Assembly (NCBI GenBank): GCA_041071465.1
Contig: CP163498.1
Coordinates: 1,764,001-1,828,000, forward strand
Reading direction: 5' to 3'
Source of the DNA: Pseudomonas putida
Lineage (GTDB): Bacteria; Pseudomonadota; Gammaproteobacteria; Pseudomonadales; Pseudomonadaceae
Length of the DNA: 64,000 nt
Shown: positions 29,518-41,159 of the stretch, piece by piece
Numbering within the stretch: the stretch's first letter is position 1
How the letters are laid out: every line of letters starts with the position of its first letter
Made by a program: the position numbers and the translations under genes
The notes under the pieces: generated by a model
The model's database searches: none
What the model saw: only the letters and a program-made list of their open reading frames with translations
Told to the model about the DNA's origin: nothing

Positions 29518-32500
29518 ATGTCCCTGCGCGCGTACCTTCGCACAGCCCTGCTCGGGCTGTGCCTGTCTCTCCCTTTTGCGGCCTACGCGGCAGAAGCCCC
29601 GACCACCGCCAGCATTCAGAACAGCCTCGACAAGATCGCCGAGCGCAAGCTGCCCGAGGCCGACCAGAAAGCCCTGCAGCAGGTGCTCGAACAAACGTTG
29701 AGCCTGCTCGCCAGCAAGGAAGACAACGAAAAGAAGCTTGCCGCGCTCAAGCAGCAACTGACCAGTGCGCCGAAAGAAACCAGCGACAACCAGAAAGAAC
29801 TGGCCAGGCTCAAGGAAAGCAAAGCCCTGCCTGTCGCGCAGCGTTACGCAACGCTGACCGTGCCGCAGCTCGAACAGATGCTCAGCGAGCGCAACACCCA
29901 GCAGGGCGAGCTGCAAAAGGCGCTGTCCGAAGCCAACAGCCTGATCATCAACTCGCAAACCCGCCCCGAGCGCGCCCAGGCCGAAATCAGCAGCAGCCAG
30001 ACCCGCACTCAGCAAATCAACAATATCCTCAAAACCGGCAAGGACGGAGGCAAGTCCATCAATGCCGACCAGCGCAACCAACTCAATGCCGAGCTGGCCT
30101 CGCTCAACGCACTGACGCTGCTGCGCCGCCAGGAACTGGCTGGCAACAGCCTGCTGCAAGACCTCGGCAATGCGCGTCACGACCTGCTGATCGAGCGCGC
30201 CGCGCGCCTGGAGCAGGAGATCCAGGACTTGCAGACGCTGATCAACGACAAGCGCCTGGCTCAGTCCCAGGAGGCGGTCACCCAGCAGTCGATCGAGGCG
30301 CAGAAGGCCGGCGGCAGCAGCCTGTTGGCCACCGAAAGCGCGGTCAACCTCAAGCTCTCCGACTACCTGCTCAAGAGCACCGACCGCCTCAACGAGTTGA
30401 CCCAGCAGAACCTGCGCACCAAGCAGCAGCTCGACAGCCTGACCCAGGCCGACCAGGCGCTGGACGAGCAGATCAACGTGCTCAAGGGCAGCCTTTTGCT
30501 GTCGAAGATCCTCTACAAACAGAAGCAGACCCTGCCGCACCTGAAGGTAGACCGCGACCTGGCCGACCAGATCGCCGACACCCGCTTGTACCAGTTCGAG
30601 GTCAACCAGCAACGCGAGCAGATGAGCAGCCCGGTCACCTACGTCGACAAGCTGCTGGCCGCGCAACCGCAGGAAGATGTGACTCCGCAGCTGCGCAAGG
30701 CCCTGCTGGAAGTGGCCATCACCCGCAGCGACCTGCTGGAGCGGCTGAACCGCGAGCTGTCGGCGCTGCTCAATGAATCGATCACCCTGCAGCTCAACCA
30801 GAAGCAGTTGCTGGGCACCGCGCAGAGCCTGCGCACCACCCTCGACGAACAGATGTTCTGGATCCCCAGCAACAAGCCGCTGGACTGGGACTGGCTGCGT
30901 TATGTGCCGGAGCGTCTTGCCGACCAAGTTGCCAACCTGCCGTGGGGCTCGGGCCTGAAGGAACTGGCCGACGGCCTTAGCCAGCGCCCACTGTTGTTCC
31001 TGCCACTGCTGCTGGTGATCGGCGCCCTGCTGTGGCGGCGCAAGTACCTGTACCAACGGCTGGGCAAGGTGCACCAGGACATCGGCCACTTCCGCCGTGA
31101 CAGCCAGTGGCACACGCCCCAGGCGATTCTCATCAACATCCTGCTGGCGATGCCGGTCAGCCTTGGCCTGGCACTGTGCAGCTACGCTTTGCAGATCGAC
31201 GCCCGTGGGCAGAATGCCAACCTGGGCGCCGCGCTCTGGCAACTGGCCCAGGCCTGGCTGGTGTTCTACACCGCCTACCGCATTCTCGCCCCCGGTGGCG
31301 TGGCAGAAATTCACTTCCGCTGGCACAAGCCACAGGTCGAGTTCCTGCGCGGCTGGGTACGCCGCCTGGGCACCGTGGTGCTGGCGCTGGTTGGCGTGGT
31401 GGCAGTGGCCGAGCACCAGCCGTCGGCGCTGGCCGACGACGTGCTGGGCATCGGCGTGGTGCTGACCTGCTATGCGCTGATGGCCTGGCTGCTCAGCCGC
31501 CTGCTGCTCAGCAGCCCCGCGCACCGTGACACCTCGTTGTTCCGCAGGGCCGTGGGCGTAGCGTTCACCGCCCTGCCCATCGCCCTGTTCGTTGCCGTGT
31601 GCTTCGGCTACTACTACACCGCGCTGAAGCTCACCGACCGGTTGATCTACACCCTGTACCTGCTGCTGTTCTGGCTGGTGATCGAGGCCGCGTTCGTGCG
31701 TGGCCTGTCGGTAGCGGCACGGCGCCTGGCCTACCAGCGTGCGCTGAGCAAGCGTGCGGCGGCCAAGGAAGGGCTGGACGGCGAGGTCATCACCGAAGAG
31801 CCAACGCTGGACATCGAACAGGTCAACCAGCAGTCACTGCGCCTGATCCGCCTGGCCCTGCTCGGCGGCTTCATCGCCGGCCTGTACTGGGTGTGGTCAG
31901 ACTTGATCTCGGTGTTCGCCTACCTCAACAACTTCGTACTGTACGAATACACCAGCGGCACCGGCGCGGCCGCCAGCATGGTGCCTATCAGCCTCGGCGA
32001 CCTGCTGGGCGCGCTGGTGATCGTCGGCATCACCTTCGCCCTGGCCGGCAACTTGCCAGGCCTGCTGGAAGTACTGGTGCTGTCACGCCTGAACCTGGCC
32101 CAGGGCAGTGCCTACGCCACCACCACGCTGCTGTCGTACACCATCGTCGGTGTCGGGATCGTCAGCACCCTGTCGACCCTGGGGGTGAGCTGGGACAAGC
32201 TGCAGTGGCTGGTGGCCGCGCTGTCGGTGGGCCTGGGCTTCGGCATGCAGGAAATTTTCGCCAACTTCATCTCCGGCATCATGATCCTGTTCGAGCGCCC
32301 GGTGCGAATTGGCGACACCATCACCATCGGCAACCTGTCCGGCACGGTGAGCAAGATCCGCATCCGTGCCACCACCATCACCGACTTCGACCGCAAGGAC
32401 ATCATCGTCCCCAACAAGACCTTCATCACCGGCCAGCTGATCAACTGGTCGCTGACCGACACGGTCACCCGGGTGACGCTGAAGCTGGGCATCGACTACG

Positions 32501-32826
32501 GCTCCGACCTCGACCTGGTGCGCGAACTGCTGCTCAAGGGCGCACACGAGAACCCACGAGTGCTCAAGGACCCAGAGCCGATCGTGTACTTCCTCAACTT
32601 TGGCGAGAGCTCGCTGGACCACGAGTTGCGCATGCACGTACGTGACCTGGGCGATCGCAACCCGACGCTGGACGAAATCAACCGTTACATCAACCGCGAG
32701 TTCAAGGCACACAACATCAAGATCTCGGTGCGCCAGGTCGAGGTGTTCCTGATGGACCAGAAGGGCGGCAAACAGCAGGTTATTCCGCTGGAGCAACCTA
32801 AGCCGGATGGCACTGCACAGGCCTGA
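29518..32826 (+). CDS. mscK: Mechanosensitive channel MscK (KefA) type
   Basis: This 1,102-residue channel protein should relieve osmotic pressure in response to membrane tension and, in MscK, external K+. It has a signal peptide (about 1-25), a periplasmic Gln-rich helical domain (about 30-480), about eleven membrane segments (500-950) and the MscS core. The pore helix region ALSVGLGFGMQEIFANFISGIMILFERPVRIGD and the beta domain TITIGNLSGTVSKIRIRATTI are conserved. The start ATG 29518 begins the signal peptide. It lies next to nhaP2, so it is probably co-expressed, and completes the osmotic cluster that starts at betT. Confidence 0.93.
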   Translation: MSLRAYLRTALLGLCLSLPFAAYAAEAPTTASIQNSLDKIAERKLPEADQKALQQVLEQTLSLLASKEDNEKKLAALKQQLTSAPKETSDNQKELARLKESKALPVAQRYATLTVPQLEQMLSERNTQQGELQKALSEANSLIINSQTRPERAQAEISSSQTRTQQINNILKTGKDGGKSINADQRNQLNAELASLNALTLLRRQELAGNSLLQDLGNARHDLLIERAARLEQEIQDLQTLINDKRLAQSQEAVTQQSIEAQKAGGSSLLATESAVNLKLSDYLLKSTDRLNELTQQNLRTKQQLDSLTQADQALDEQINVLKGSLLLSKILYKQKQTLPHLKVDRDLADQIADTRLYQFEVNQQREQMSSPVTYVDKLLAAQPQEDVTPQLRKALLEVAITRSDLLERLNRELSALLNESITLQLNQKQLLGTAQSLRTTLDEQMFWIPSNKPLDWDWLRYVPERLADQVANLPWGSGLKELADGLSQRPLLFLPLLLVIGALLWRRKYLYQRLGKVHQDIGHFRRDSQWHTPQAILINILLAMPVSLGLALCSYALQIDARGQNANLGAALWQLAQAWLVFYTAYRILAPGGVAEIHFRWHKPQVEFLRGWVRRLGTVVLALVGVVAVAEHQPSALADDVLGIGVVLTCYALMAWLLSRLLLSSPAHRDTSLFRRAVGVAFTALPIALFVAVCFGYYYTALKLTDRLIYTLYLLLFWLVIEAAFVRGLSVAARRLAYQRALSKRAAAKEGLDGEVITEEPTLDIEQVNQQSLRLIRLALLGGFIAGLYWVWSDLISVFAYLNNFVLYEYTSGTGAAASMVPISLGDLLGALVIVGITFALAGNLPGLLEVLVLSRLNLAQGSAYATTTLLSYTIVGVGIVSTLSTLGVSWDKLQWLVAALSVGLGFGMQEIFANFISGIMILFERPVRIGDTITIGNLSGTVSKIRIRATTITDFDRKDIIVPNKTFITGQLINWSLTDTVTRVTLKLGIDYGSDLDLVRELLLKGAHENPRVLKDPEPIVYFLNFGESSLDHELRMHVRDLGDRNPTLDEINRYINREFKAHNIKISVRQVEVFLMDQKGGKQQVIPLEQPKPDGTAQA

Positions 32827-34332
<1,506 letters not shown>

Positions 34333-34344
34333 TTAACGCCAAAC

Positions 34345-34390
34345 CCTGTGGGAGCGGCCTTGTGTCGCGATGGGCTGCAAAGCAGCCCCT
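34345..34390. repeat. Single REP element between selO and trxC
   Basis: GTGGGAGCGGCCTTGTGTCG followed by CGATGGGCTGCAAAGCAGCC matches the REP type of 8.2 kb. It sits 20 bases upstream of the trxC ATG, close enough to affect trxC expression. Confidence 0.75.
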
Positions 34391-34409
34391 AAAATATCAA
34401 GGAAACAAC

Positions 34410-34844
34410 ATGTCCGAACCGCTGGTAGTCCCCTGCCCCCACTGTAACGGCCTCAACCGCCTGCCCGCCGAGCGCCTGGGCGATACACCAAAATGCGGCC
34501 GCTGCAAACAGGACATGCTGCTGAGCACCCCTTTCGAGCTGACCGAAGCCAGCTACGCCAGCCAGATCAAGGGCGACCTACCGCTACTGGTCGACATCTG
34601 GGCCGACTGGTGCGGCCCGTGCAAGTCCTTTGCCCCCACCTTCGAACAGGCCGCCCGCCAGCTGACCGGCCGCTGCCGCCTGGCCAAGCTCGACAGCGAA
34701 GCCAACCGCAACCTTGCGGGGCAACTGGGCATTCGTTCGATCCCCAGCCTGCTGCTGTTCAAGAACGGCCGCGAAGTCAGCCGCCAGGCCGGGGCGTTTC
34801 CACTCCAGACGTTGCTGGAGTGGGTGCGTAGCCAAGGGGTTTAA
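34410..34844 (+). CDS. trxC: Thioredoxin 2 (TrxC)
   Basis: TrxC is a zinc-containing disulfide reductase of the cytoplasm, usually induced by oxidative stress. The 144-residue protein has an N-terminal Zn ribbon with CPHC (9-12) and CGRC (29-32), then a thioredoxin fold with active site WADWCGPCK (about 68-76) and the cis-Pro loop RSIPSLLLF. ATG 34410 with AAGGAAACAAC upstream is chosen over in-frame starts inside selO. The stop overlaps by two bases the stop of the convergent ParA-like gene. Confidence 0.95.
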   Translation: MSEPLVVPCPHCNGLNRLPAERLGDTPKCGRCKQDMLLSTPFELTEASYASQIKGDLPLLVDIWADWCGPCKSFAPTFEQAARQLTGRCRLAKLDSEANRNLAGQLGIRSIPSLLLFKNGREVSRQAGAFPLQTLLEWVRSQGV

Positions 34845-35614
34845 GCGTTCTCTTCGAGCAACGAGTGCAACTCGACAAACTGCTGGGTCAGCTTGTGCTT
34901 GGGCTCCAGGTGAATCAGCGGCAGGCTGGCGTGGTGCGATTCACGCATCTTCACCGAGCTGCCCAGGTACACCGGCAGCACCGGTAACCCTTCGGCCAGC
35001 AGTTCGTCGAGCATCTGCTGTGGCAGGCTGGCACGGGACTGGAACTGGTTGACCACGATGCCTTCGACCATCAGGTCTTCGTTGTGGTCTTCCTTGAGGT
35101 CTTCGATCTCGGCCAGCAGGCCATACAGGGCCTGGCGCGAGAAGCTGTCGCAGTCGAAGGGAATGAGCACGCGATCAGCGGCAATCAACGCGGAAACCGC
35201 GTAGAAGTTCAGCGCCGGTGGGGTATCGATGTAGATACGCTCGTAGTCCTCGTCCAACTCGTCGAGCAGCTTACGCAGCTTGTTGATCTTGTGCTTGGCC
35301 TCAAGCTTGGGCTGCAGGTCGGCCAGCTCGGCGGTGGCGGTGACCACGTGCAGGTTGTCGAACGGCGTTTCGTAGATATCGACCTTGTTCTTCTTGCTGA
35401 ACGGCCCGCTGGACAGGCTTTGCTTGAAAAAGTCGGCGATACCCATGGGGATGTCCTCGCCGGTCAGGCCAGTGAGGTACTGGGTCGAGTTAGCCTGGGC
35501 ATCCAGGTCGATCAGCAAGGTCCGGTAGCCTTCATTGGCACTGACCGCCGCAAGGTTGCAGGCGATGCTCGACTTGCCCACGCCACCTTTCTGATTGAAT
35601 ACCACGCGCCGCAT
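34841..35614 (-). CDS. Orphan ParA/MinD-family ATPase
   Basis: The 257-residue protein has the deviant Walker A motif KGGVGKSS (residues 9-16), DLDAQANST as switch I, and YIDTPPALNFYAVSALIAAD as Walker B. These place it in the ParA family. No ParB, parS-like repeat or other partition gene is next to it, so a role in chromosome or plasmid partition is not supported. Orphan ParA proteins can position cargo such as chemosensory arrays or flagellar poles. ATG 35614 is chosen since it begins MRRVVFNQKGG. The target is unknown. Confidence 0.85.
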   Translation of the reverse strand: MRRVVFNQKGGVGKSSIACNLAAVSANEGYRTLLIDLDAQANSTQYLTGLTGEDIPMGIADFFKQSLSSGPFSKKNKVDIYETPFDNLHVVTATAELADLQPKLEAKHKINKLRKLLDELDEDYERIYIDTPPALNFYAVSALIAADRVLIPFDCDSFSRQALYGLLAEIEDLKEDHNEDLMVEGIVVNQFQSRASLPQQMLDELLAEGLPVLPVYLGSSVKMRESHHASLPLIHLEPKHKLTQQFVELHSLLEENA

Positions 35615-35690
35615 GATTGACCTCCGTGTTTCAACGAATGCCCGAGTATGTGGTGACGCTGCGGCAATGGCCAGTGCCATTTGACCGGCA

Positions 35691-36590
35691 TCAGCCCTGG
35701 CCGACCACTTGCCCCGTCAACAGCTCGGCAAACGCTTTGGCCATCACCGAATTACCGCGCTCGCGTTGCACCAGCCACACCGCCGACATCGCCCCTTCAT
35801 CCAGCAGCGTGCGGTACACCACGCCTTCAATGCGCATGCGCTGGAACGACGCCGGCAACACCGACACGCCCAACCCCGCCGACACCAGGCCAATGATGGT
35901 CATCGCCTCCCCCGCCTCTTGTGCGAAGTGCGGGCTGAAGCCCGCCTGTCGCGCCAGGCTCAGCAATTGCGCATGCAGGCCGCTGCCATAACTGCGCGGG
36001 AAGAACACGAACGGTTCATGGGCCAGTGCCGCCATATAAACACCCTGCTCAGTGCCCTCGGCCAGCGGATGCGAGGCATTGATCACCGCCACCAGCGGCT
36101 CGCGGAACAACTCGGTGGCCACCAGCCCTTCCGGTAGCGGCATCGGCCGCATCAACCCCACTTCGATCGATTCATCGAACACCCCTTCGGCAACATCACG
36201 GCTGCTCATTTCCTTGAGGTTCAGGTGCACCGACGGGAAGCGCTGACGGAAGGCATGGATCGCCTTGGGAATTTTCGAGGTGAACGGAGCCGACGAGGTG
36301 AAGCCTATTTTCATCTCGCCCAGCTCTCCCAGCTGCGCACGCCGGGCCACATCTGCCGCCTTTTCTACCTGCGCCAGCACCTGCCTGGCCTCTTCAAGGA
36401 ACAGCCGCCCCGCCTCGCTCAGCTCGACCCGACGATTGGTACGGTCGAACAGACGCGCCCCCAGCTCTTGTTCCAGCGCCTGGATCTGCTGGCTCAAGGG
36501 TGGCTGTGAAATACCCAGCTGCTGGGCGGCGCGGCCAAAGTGCAGCTCTTCGGCCACGGCGATGAAGTAACGCAGATGGCGCAGTTCCAT
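35691..36590 (-). CDS. LysR-type transcriptional regulator
   Basis: This 299-residue regulator has an N-terminal winged helix-turn-helix (ELRHLRYFIAVAEELHFGRAAQQLGISQPPLSQQIQALE) and a periplasmic-binding-protein-like effector domain. It resembles the CatM/BenM/CbbR branch. The inducer cannot be told from sequence. It is divergent from the MFS transporter at 36755 and probably controls it. The 164-bp interval contains several AT-rich half sites, including ATTGGATCTAAT at 36640-36651. ATG 36590 is preferred over 36602. Confidence 0.88.
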   Translation of the reverse strand: MELRHLRYFIAVAEELHFGRAAQQLGISQPPLSQQIQALEQELGARLFDRTNRRVELSEAGRLFLEEARQVLAQVEKAADVARRAQLGELGEMKIGFTSSAPFTSKIPKAIHAFRQRFPSVHLNLKEMSSRDVAEGVFDESIEVGLMRPMPLPEGLVATELFREPLVAVINASHPLAEGTEQGVYMAALAHEPFVFFPRSYGSGLHAQLLSLARQAGFSPHFAQEAGEAMTIIGLVSAGLGVSVLPASFQRMRIEGVVYRTLLDEGAMSAVWLVQRERGNSVMAKAFAELLTGQVVGQG

Positions 36591-36754
36591 GATGGGCTCC
36601 AAACAGGTCGTAAAACATCTTAAATAGGTCGAACAATATATTGGATCTAATCATTAGCCAGCTATATGCTTTTTTCATTGCGCCAGAGGTACCCGCCCGT
36701 GAAAACTGCTGTAGCCCCCTTCCTGCCGAGCCCGAACCTGCCACCCTGAACGAC

Positions 36755-37942
36755 ATGTGGATCGAGAAAGGCACCCCCGCCTTCATGAAGACCGTGCTGG
36801 CCCTGTTCAGCGGCGGCTTCGCCACCTTCGCCCTGCTGTACTGCGTACAGCCGATGATGCCGCTGCTGTCCAAGGAATTTGCCATCAACGCGGCGCAAAG
36901 CAGCTTGGTGCTATCGGTGTCCACTGCCATGCTGGCGTTCGGCCTGCTGATCACCGGCCCCATTTCTGACCGCATCGGGCGCAAGCCGGTGATGGTGTTC
37001 GCCTTGGTCTGCGCCGCCCTGTCCACCCTGGCCAGCGCAGTGATGCCGAGCTGGGAGCTGGTACTGGCCACCCGTGCGTTGGTCGGCCTGTCGTTGAGCG
37101 GCCTGGCTGCGGTGGCAATGACCTACCTGAGCGAAGAGATCCACCCGCAACACATTGGCCTGGCAATGGGTCTGTACATCGGCGGCAACGCGATTGGCGG
37201 CATGAGTGGGCGGCTAATCACTGGCGTCCTGATCGACTTCGTCAGCTGGCACACGGCGATGCTGACCATCGGTGGCCTGGCCCTGGTAGCCGCACTGGTG
37301 TTCTGGAAGGTACTGCCCGAATCGCGCAACTTCCGCCCGCAGATGATGAGCCCGCGCAGCCTTCTGGATGGCTTTGTCATGCATTTCAAGGATGCCGGCC
37401 TGCCCTGGCTGTTCCTCGAAGCCTTCCTGCTGATGGGTGCGTTCGTCACCTTGTTCAACTATATCGGCTACCGGCTGCTGGCCGAGCCTTACCACATGAA
37501 CCAGGCGCTGGTGGGCTTGCTGTCGGTGGTTTATCTGTCGGGCATCTACAGCTCGGCGCAAGTCGGTGCCCTGGCTGACAAGCTGGGCCGGCGCAAGGTG
37601 TTCTGGGCCAGTATCGTGGTGATGGCCGGCGGCTTGCTGATGACCCTGGCCAGCCCGCTGGCCATGGTGATCGTGGGTATGCTGGTGTTCACCTTCGGCT
37701 TCTTTGGCGCACACTCGGTGGCCAGCAGCTGGATCGGACGCAGAGCGCTGAAGGCCAAGGGACAGGCGTCGTCGCTGTACCTGTTCAGCTACTACGCAGG
37801 GTCCAGCGTGGCCGGTACGGCGGGCGGGGTGTTCTGGCACCAGTGGGGCTGGAATGGCATTGGGCTGTTCATTGGCAGCTTGCTGGCGGTGGCGTTGCTG
37901 GTGGCGTTGCACCTGAGCAAGTTACCCCCTAAATCGAGCTGA
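36755..37942 (+). CDS. MFS transporter, YnfM-like
   Basis: The 395-residue form starting at ATG 36755 (MWIEKGTPAFMKTVLALF) shows twelve membrane segments and the MFS motif GPISDRIGRKPVMVFALV between segments 2 and 3. A related ADKLGRRKVFWAS lies between segments 8 and 9. The N-terminal GTPAF block and LLYCVQPMMPLL are typical of YnfM/Bcr-like exporters. The ribosome-binding site is weak, and an upstream TTG (36641) would add 38 residues, so the start is uncertain. Its substrate is unknown. It is divergent from the LysR regulator. Confidence 0.82.
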   Translation: MWIEKGTPAFMKTVLALFSGGFATFALLYCVQPMMPLLSKEFAINAAQSSLVLSVSTAMLAFGLLITGPISDRIGRKPVMVFALVCAALSTLASAVMPSWELVLATRALVGLSLSGLAAVAMTYLSEEIHPQHIGLAMGLYIGGNAIGGMSGRLITGVLIDFVSWHTAMLTIGGLALVAALVFWKVLPESRNFRPQMMSPRSLLDGFVMHFKDAGLPWLFLEAFLLMGAFVTLFNYIGYRLLAEPYHMNQALVGLLSVVYLSGIYSSAQVGALADKLGRRKVFWASIVVMAGGLLMTLASPLAMVIVGMLVFTFGFFGAHSVASSWIGRRALKAKGQASSLYLFSYYAGSSVAGTAGGVFWHQWGWNGIGLFIGSLLAVALLVALHLSKLPPKSS

Positions 37943-37977
37943 CCCAGGGGGCCGCTTTGCGGCCCCAAAATCTCAGA

Positions 37978-38325
37978 TCAGTTGATGATCTCGACAATAT
38001 CCACATCCACTTCACGGCTCATCAGGTGCTTCTCCACCTCACCGGTCAGCTTGACCTTGGTCTTGTCGTTGAACGGCGTCGGCGGCAGGTCTTCGTCATC
38101 GATCTCGACGGTAATGGTGCCGGTGTTGTCCTTGAACTCGTACTTGTCGTCGTTGTTGATCTTCTTGGTCACGAAGCCCTGCAGCACCACTGGGGTGTCA
38201 TCGGCAGCGTCGTTGGCAGCGGCGACGGTGGTGACCGACTGGGCACCGGGGCCGGTATAGCCAGCAGCAAGTGCGGCAGTGCTGAACAGCGGGGCGAGGA
38301 TCAGGGCGAGATAACGGGTTTTCAT
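37978..38325 (-). CDS. Periplasmic BOF/YgiW-family OB-fold protein
   Basis: The 115-residue exported protein has a signal peptide (MKTRYLALILAPLFSTAALAA) and an OB fold: VVLQGFVTKKINNDDKYEFKDNTGTITVEIDDEDL followed by VKLTGEVEKHLMSREVDVDIVEI. This is the BOF (DUF388) family of YgiW/YdeI, linked to stress tolerance and cationic peptide resistance in enterics. The ATG at 38325 is preceded by ATCCTCATG-type sequence (AGGAT on this strand). The ORF remains open upstream, but that stretch carries the hemE terminator. Confidence 0.85.
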   Translation of the reverse strand: MKTRYLALILAPLFSTAALAAGYTGPGAQSVTTVAAANDAADDTPVVLQGFVTKKINNDDKYEFKDNTGTITVEIDDEDLPPTPFNDKTKVKLTGEVEKHLMSREVDVDIVEIIN

Positions 38326-38398
38326 GAGGATAGGGTCCTGTTTCGGTTTCGATGGGACCAGATTAACGACGTTCGCTGAATTAAAACTTAATGCGACA

Positions 38399-38424
38399 AA
38401 AAGCCCGGCACAGGGCCGGGCTTT
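38399..38424 (-). terminator. Intrinsic terminator of hemE
   Basis: AAAGCCCGGC and GCCGGGCTTT form a 10-bp stem. On the minus strand a T stretch follows. It lies just past the hemE stop. Confidence 0.85.
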
Positions 38425-38441
38425 GCTTTCCAGCAATCAAC

Positions 38442-39506
38442 TCACTGGTGATACTGCGCCGACAGTTCATGCACGGCGTTGATGAACACGCCAGCATGCT
38501 CCGGGTCGACTTCCGGGGTAATGCCATGGCCCAGGTTGAATACGTGGCCGGTGCCTTGGCCATAGCTGGCCAGGATGCGCGCCACTTCCTGGCGGATGGC
38601 CTCGGGCTTGGCGTACAGCACGGTCGGGTCCATGTTGCCTTGCAGGGCAACCTTGTCACCTACGCGGCGGCGGGCGTCGCCGATCTCGCAGGTCCAGTCC
38701 AGGCCCAGTGCATCGGCACCGGCTTCGGCGATGCTTTCCAGCCACAGGCCGCCGTTCTTGGTGAACAGGATCACCGGCACCTTGCGCCCTTCGTGCTCGC
38801 GGATCAGGCCGCTGACGATCTTGCGCATGTAGGCCAGGGAGAATTCCTGGTAGGCCGCCGCCGACAGGTTGCCGCCCCAGGTATCGAAAATTTGCACAGC
38901 CTGAGCACCGGCCAGAATCTGGCCGTTCAGGTAGCTGGTGACCGACTGGGCCAGCTTGTCCAGCAGCAGGTGCAGGGCTTGCGGGTTGTCGTAGGCCATG
39001 GCCTTGGTCTTGCGGAAGTCCTTCGACGAGCCGCCTTCAACCATGTAGGTGGCCAGGGTCCAAGGGCTGCCGGAGAAGCCGATCAACGGCACGCGGCCGT
39101 TAAGCTCGCGACGGATGGTGCTGACCGCGTCCATCACGTAGCCCAGATCTTTTTGCGGGTCGGGGATGGGCAGTGCTTCGATGTCGGCCGGGGTGCTGAT
39201 GACCTTCTTGAAACGCGGGCCTTCGCCGGTTTCGAAATACAGGCCCAGGCCCATGGCATCAGGGATGGTGAGGATGTCCGAGAACAGGATCGCTGCGTCC
39301 AGCGGGTAGCGGTCCAGCGGCTGCAGGGTGACCTCGCAGGCAAACTGCGGGTTCATGCACAGGCTCATGAAGTCACCGGCCTTGGCGCGGCTGGCGCGGT
39401 ACTCCGGCAGGTAGCGGCCGGCCTGGCGCATCATCCACACCGGGGTAACGTCTACGGGTTGCTTGAGCAGAGCACGCAGGAAACGATCGTTCTTCAGGGC
39501 AGTCAT
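38442..39506 (-). CDS. hemE: Uroporphyrinogen decarboxylase
   Basis: HemE decarboxylates the four acetates of uroporphyrinogen III to give coproporphyrinogen III in haem synthesis. The 354-residue protein has the N-terminal [16 protein letters not shown] signature and the second signature [16 protein letters not shown]. Catalytic Asp is in the [13 protein letters not shown] region, Tyr in TYMVEG and His near GHGITPEV. The length is normal. It is downstream of gltD, but a terminator (39554) lies between them. Confidence 0.97.
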   Translation of the reverse strand: MTALKNDRFLRALLKQPVDVTPVWMMRQAGRYLPEYRASRAKAGDFMSLCMNPQFACEVTLQPLDRYPLDAAILFSDILTIPDAMGLGLYFETGEGPRFKKVISTPADIEALPIPDPQKDLGYVMDAVSTIRRELNGRVPLIGFSGSPWTLATYMVEGGSSKDFRKTKAMAYDNPQALHLLLDKLAQSVTSYLNGQILAGAQAVQIFDTWGGNLSAAAYQEFSLAYMRKIVSGLIREHEGRKVPVILFTKNGGLWLESIAEAGADALGLDWTCEIGDARRRVGDKVALQGNMDPTVLYAKPEAIRQEVARILASYGQGTGHVFNLGHGITPEVDPEHAGVFINAVHELSAQYHQ

Positions 39507-39553
39507 GTCGGCATCCGGAAAAATAGTGCGGGCATTTTCTCAGACGCACAAAG

Positions 39554-39583
39554 AAAAGGCACGGCTGTTTGCCGTGCCTTTTC
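39554..39583 (-). terminator. Intrinsic terminator of gltBD
   Basis: AAAAGGCACGGC and GCCGTGCCTTTT form a 12-bp stem with a five-base loop between gltD and hemE. It is symmetrical and could end transcripts from either side. Confidence 0.85.
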
Positions 39584-39606
39584 TCTATGGGTATGTCCTG
39601 GATCAA

Positions 39607-39628
39607 TAGATTTTGTATACAAAATCTA
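39607..39628. promoter_or_regulatory. Perfect 22-bp palindrome downstream of gltD
   Basis: TAGATTTTGTA is followed directly by its exact reverse complement. The centre TTGTATACAA resembles operators of FadR/VanR-type GntR regulators. It lies six bases past the gltD stop and 101 bases upstream of hemE, with a terminator between it and hemE. Its role is unknown. Confidence 0.5.
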
Positions 39629-39634
39629 AAACAG

Positions 39635-41056
<1,422 letters not shown>

Positions 41057-41159
41057 TCAAAACCTCTTTACCGCAGTTGCCAGCCCTAGGCTGCAAGCTG
41101 CAAGACGATCACTTGAGCACGACGGACCCCGCGCACGGGGCCGTCACTTGCAGCTGTTC

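Noticed and set aside
36591..36754. LysR T-N11-A operator in the LysR/MFS gap
   Set aside because: Several AT-rich dyads are possible and none stands out, so no operator was assigned.
37948..37966. GGGGCCGC...GCGGCCCC hairpin after the MFS gene
   Set aside because: A good stem between convergent genes, but followed by A rather than T on the plus strand and no T run on the minus strand. Terminator function is uncertain.
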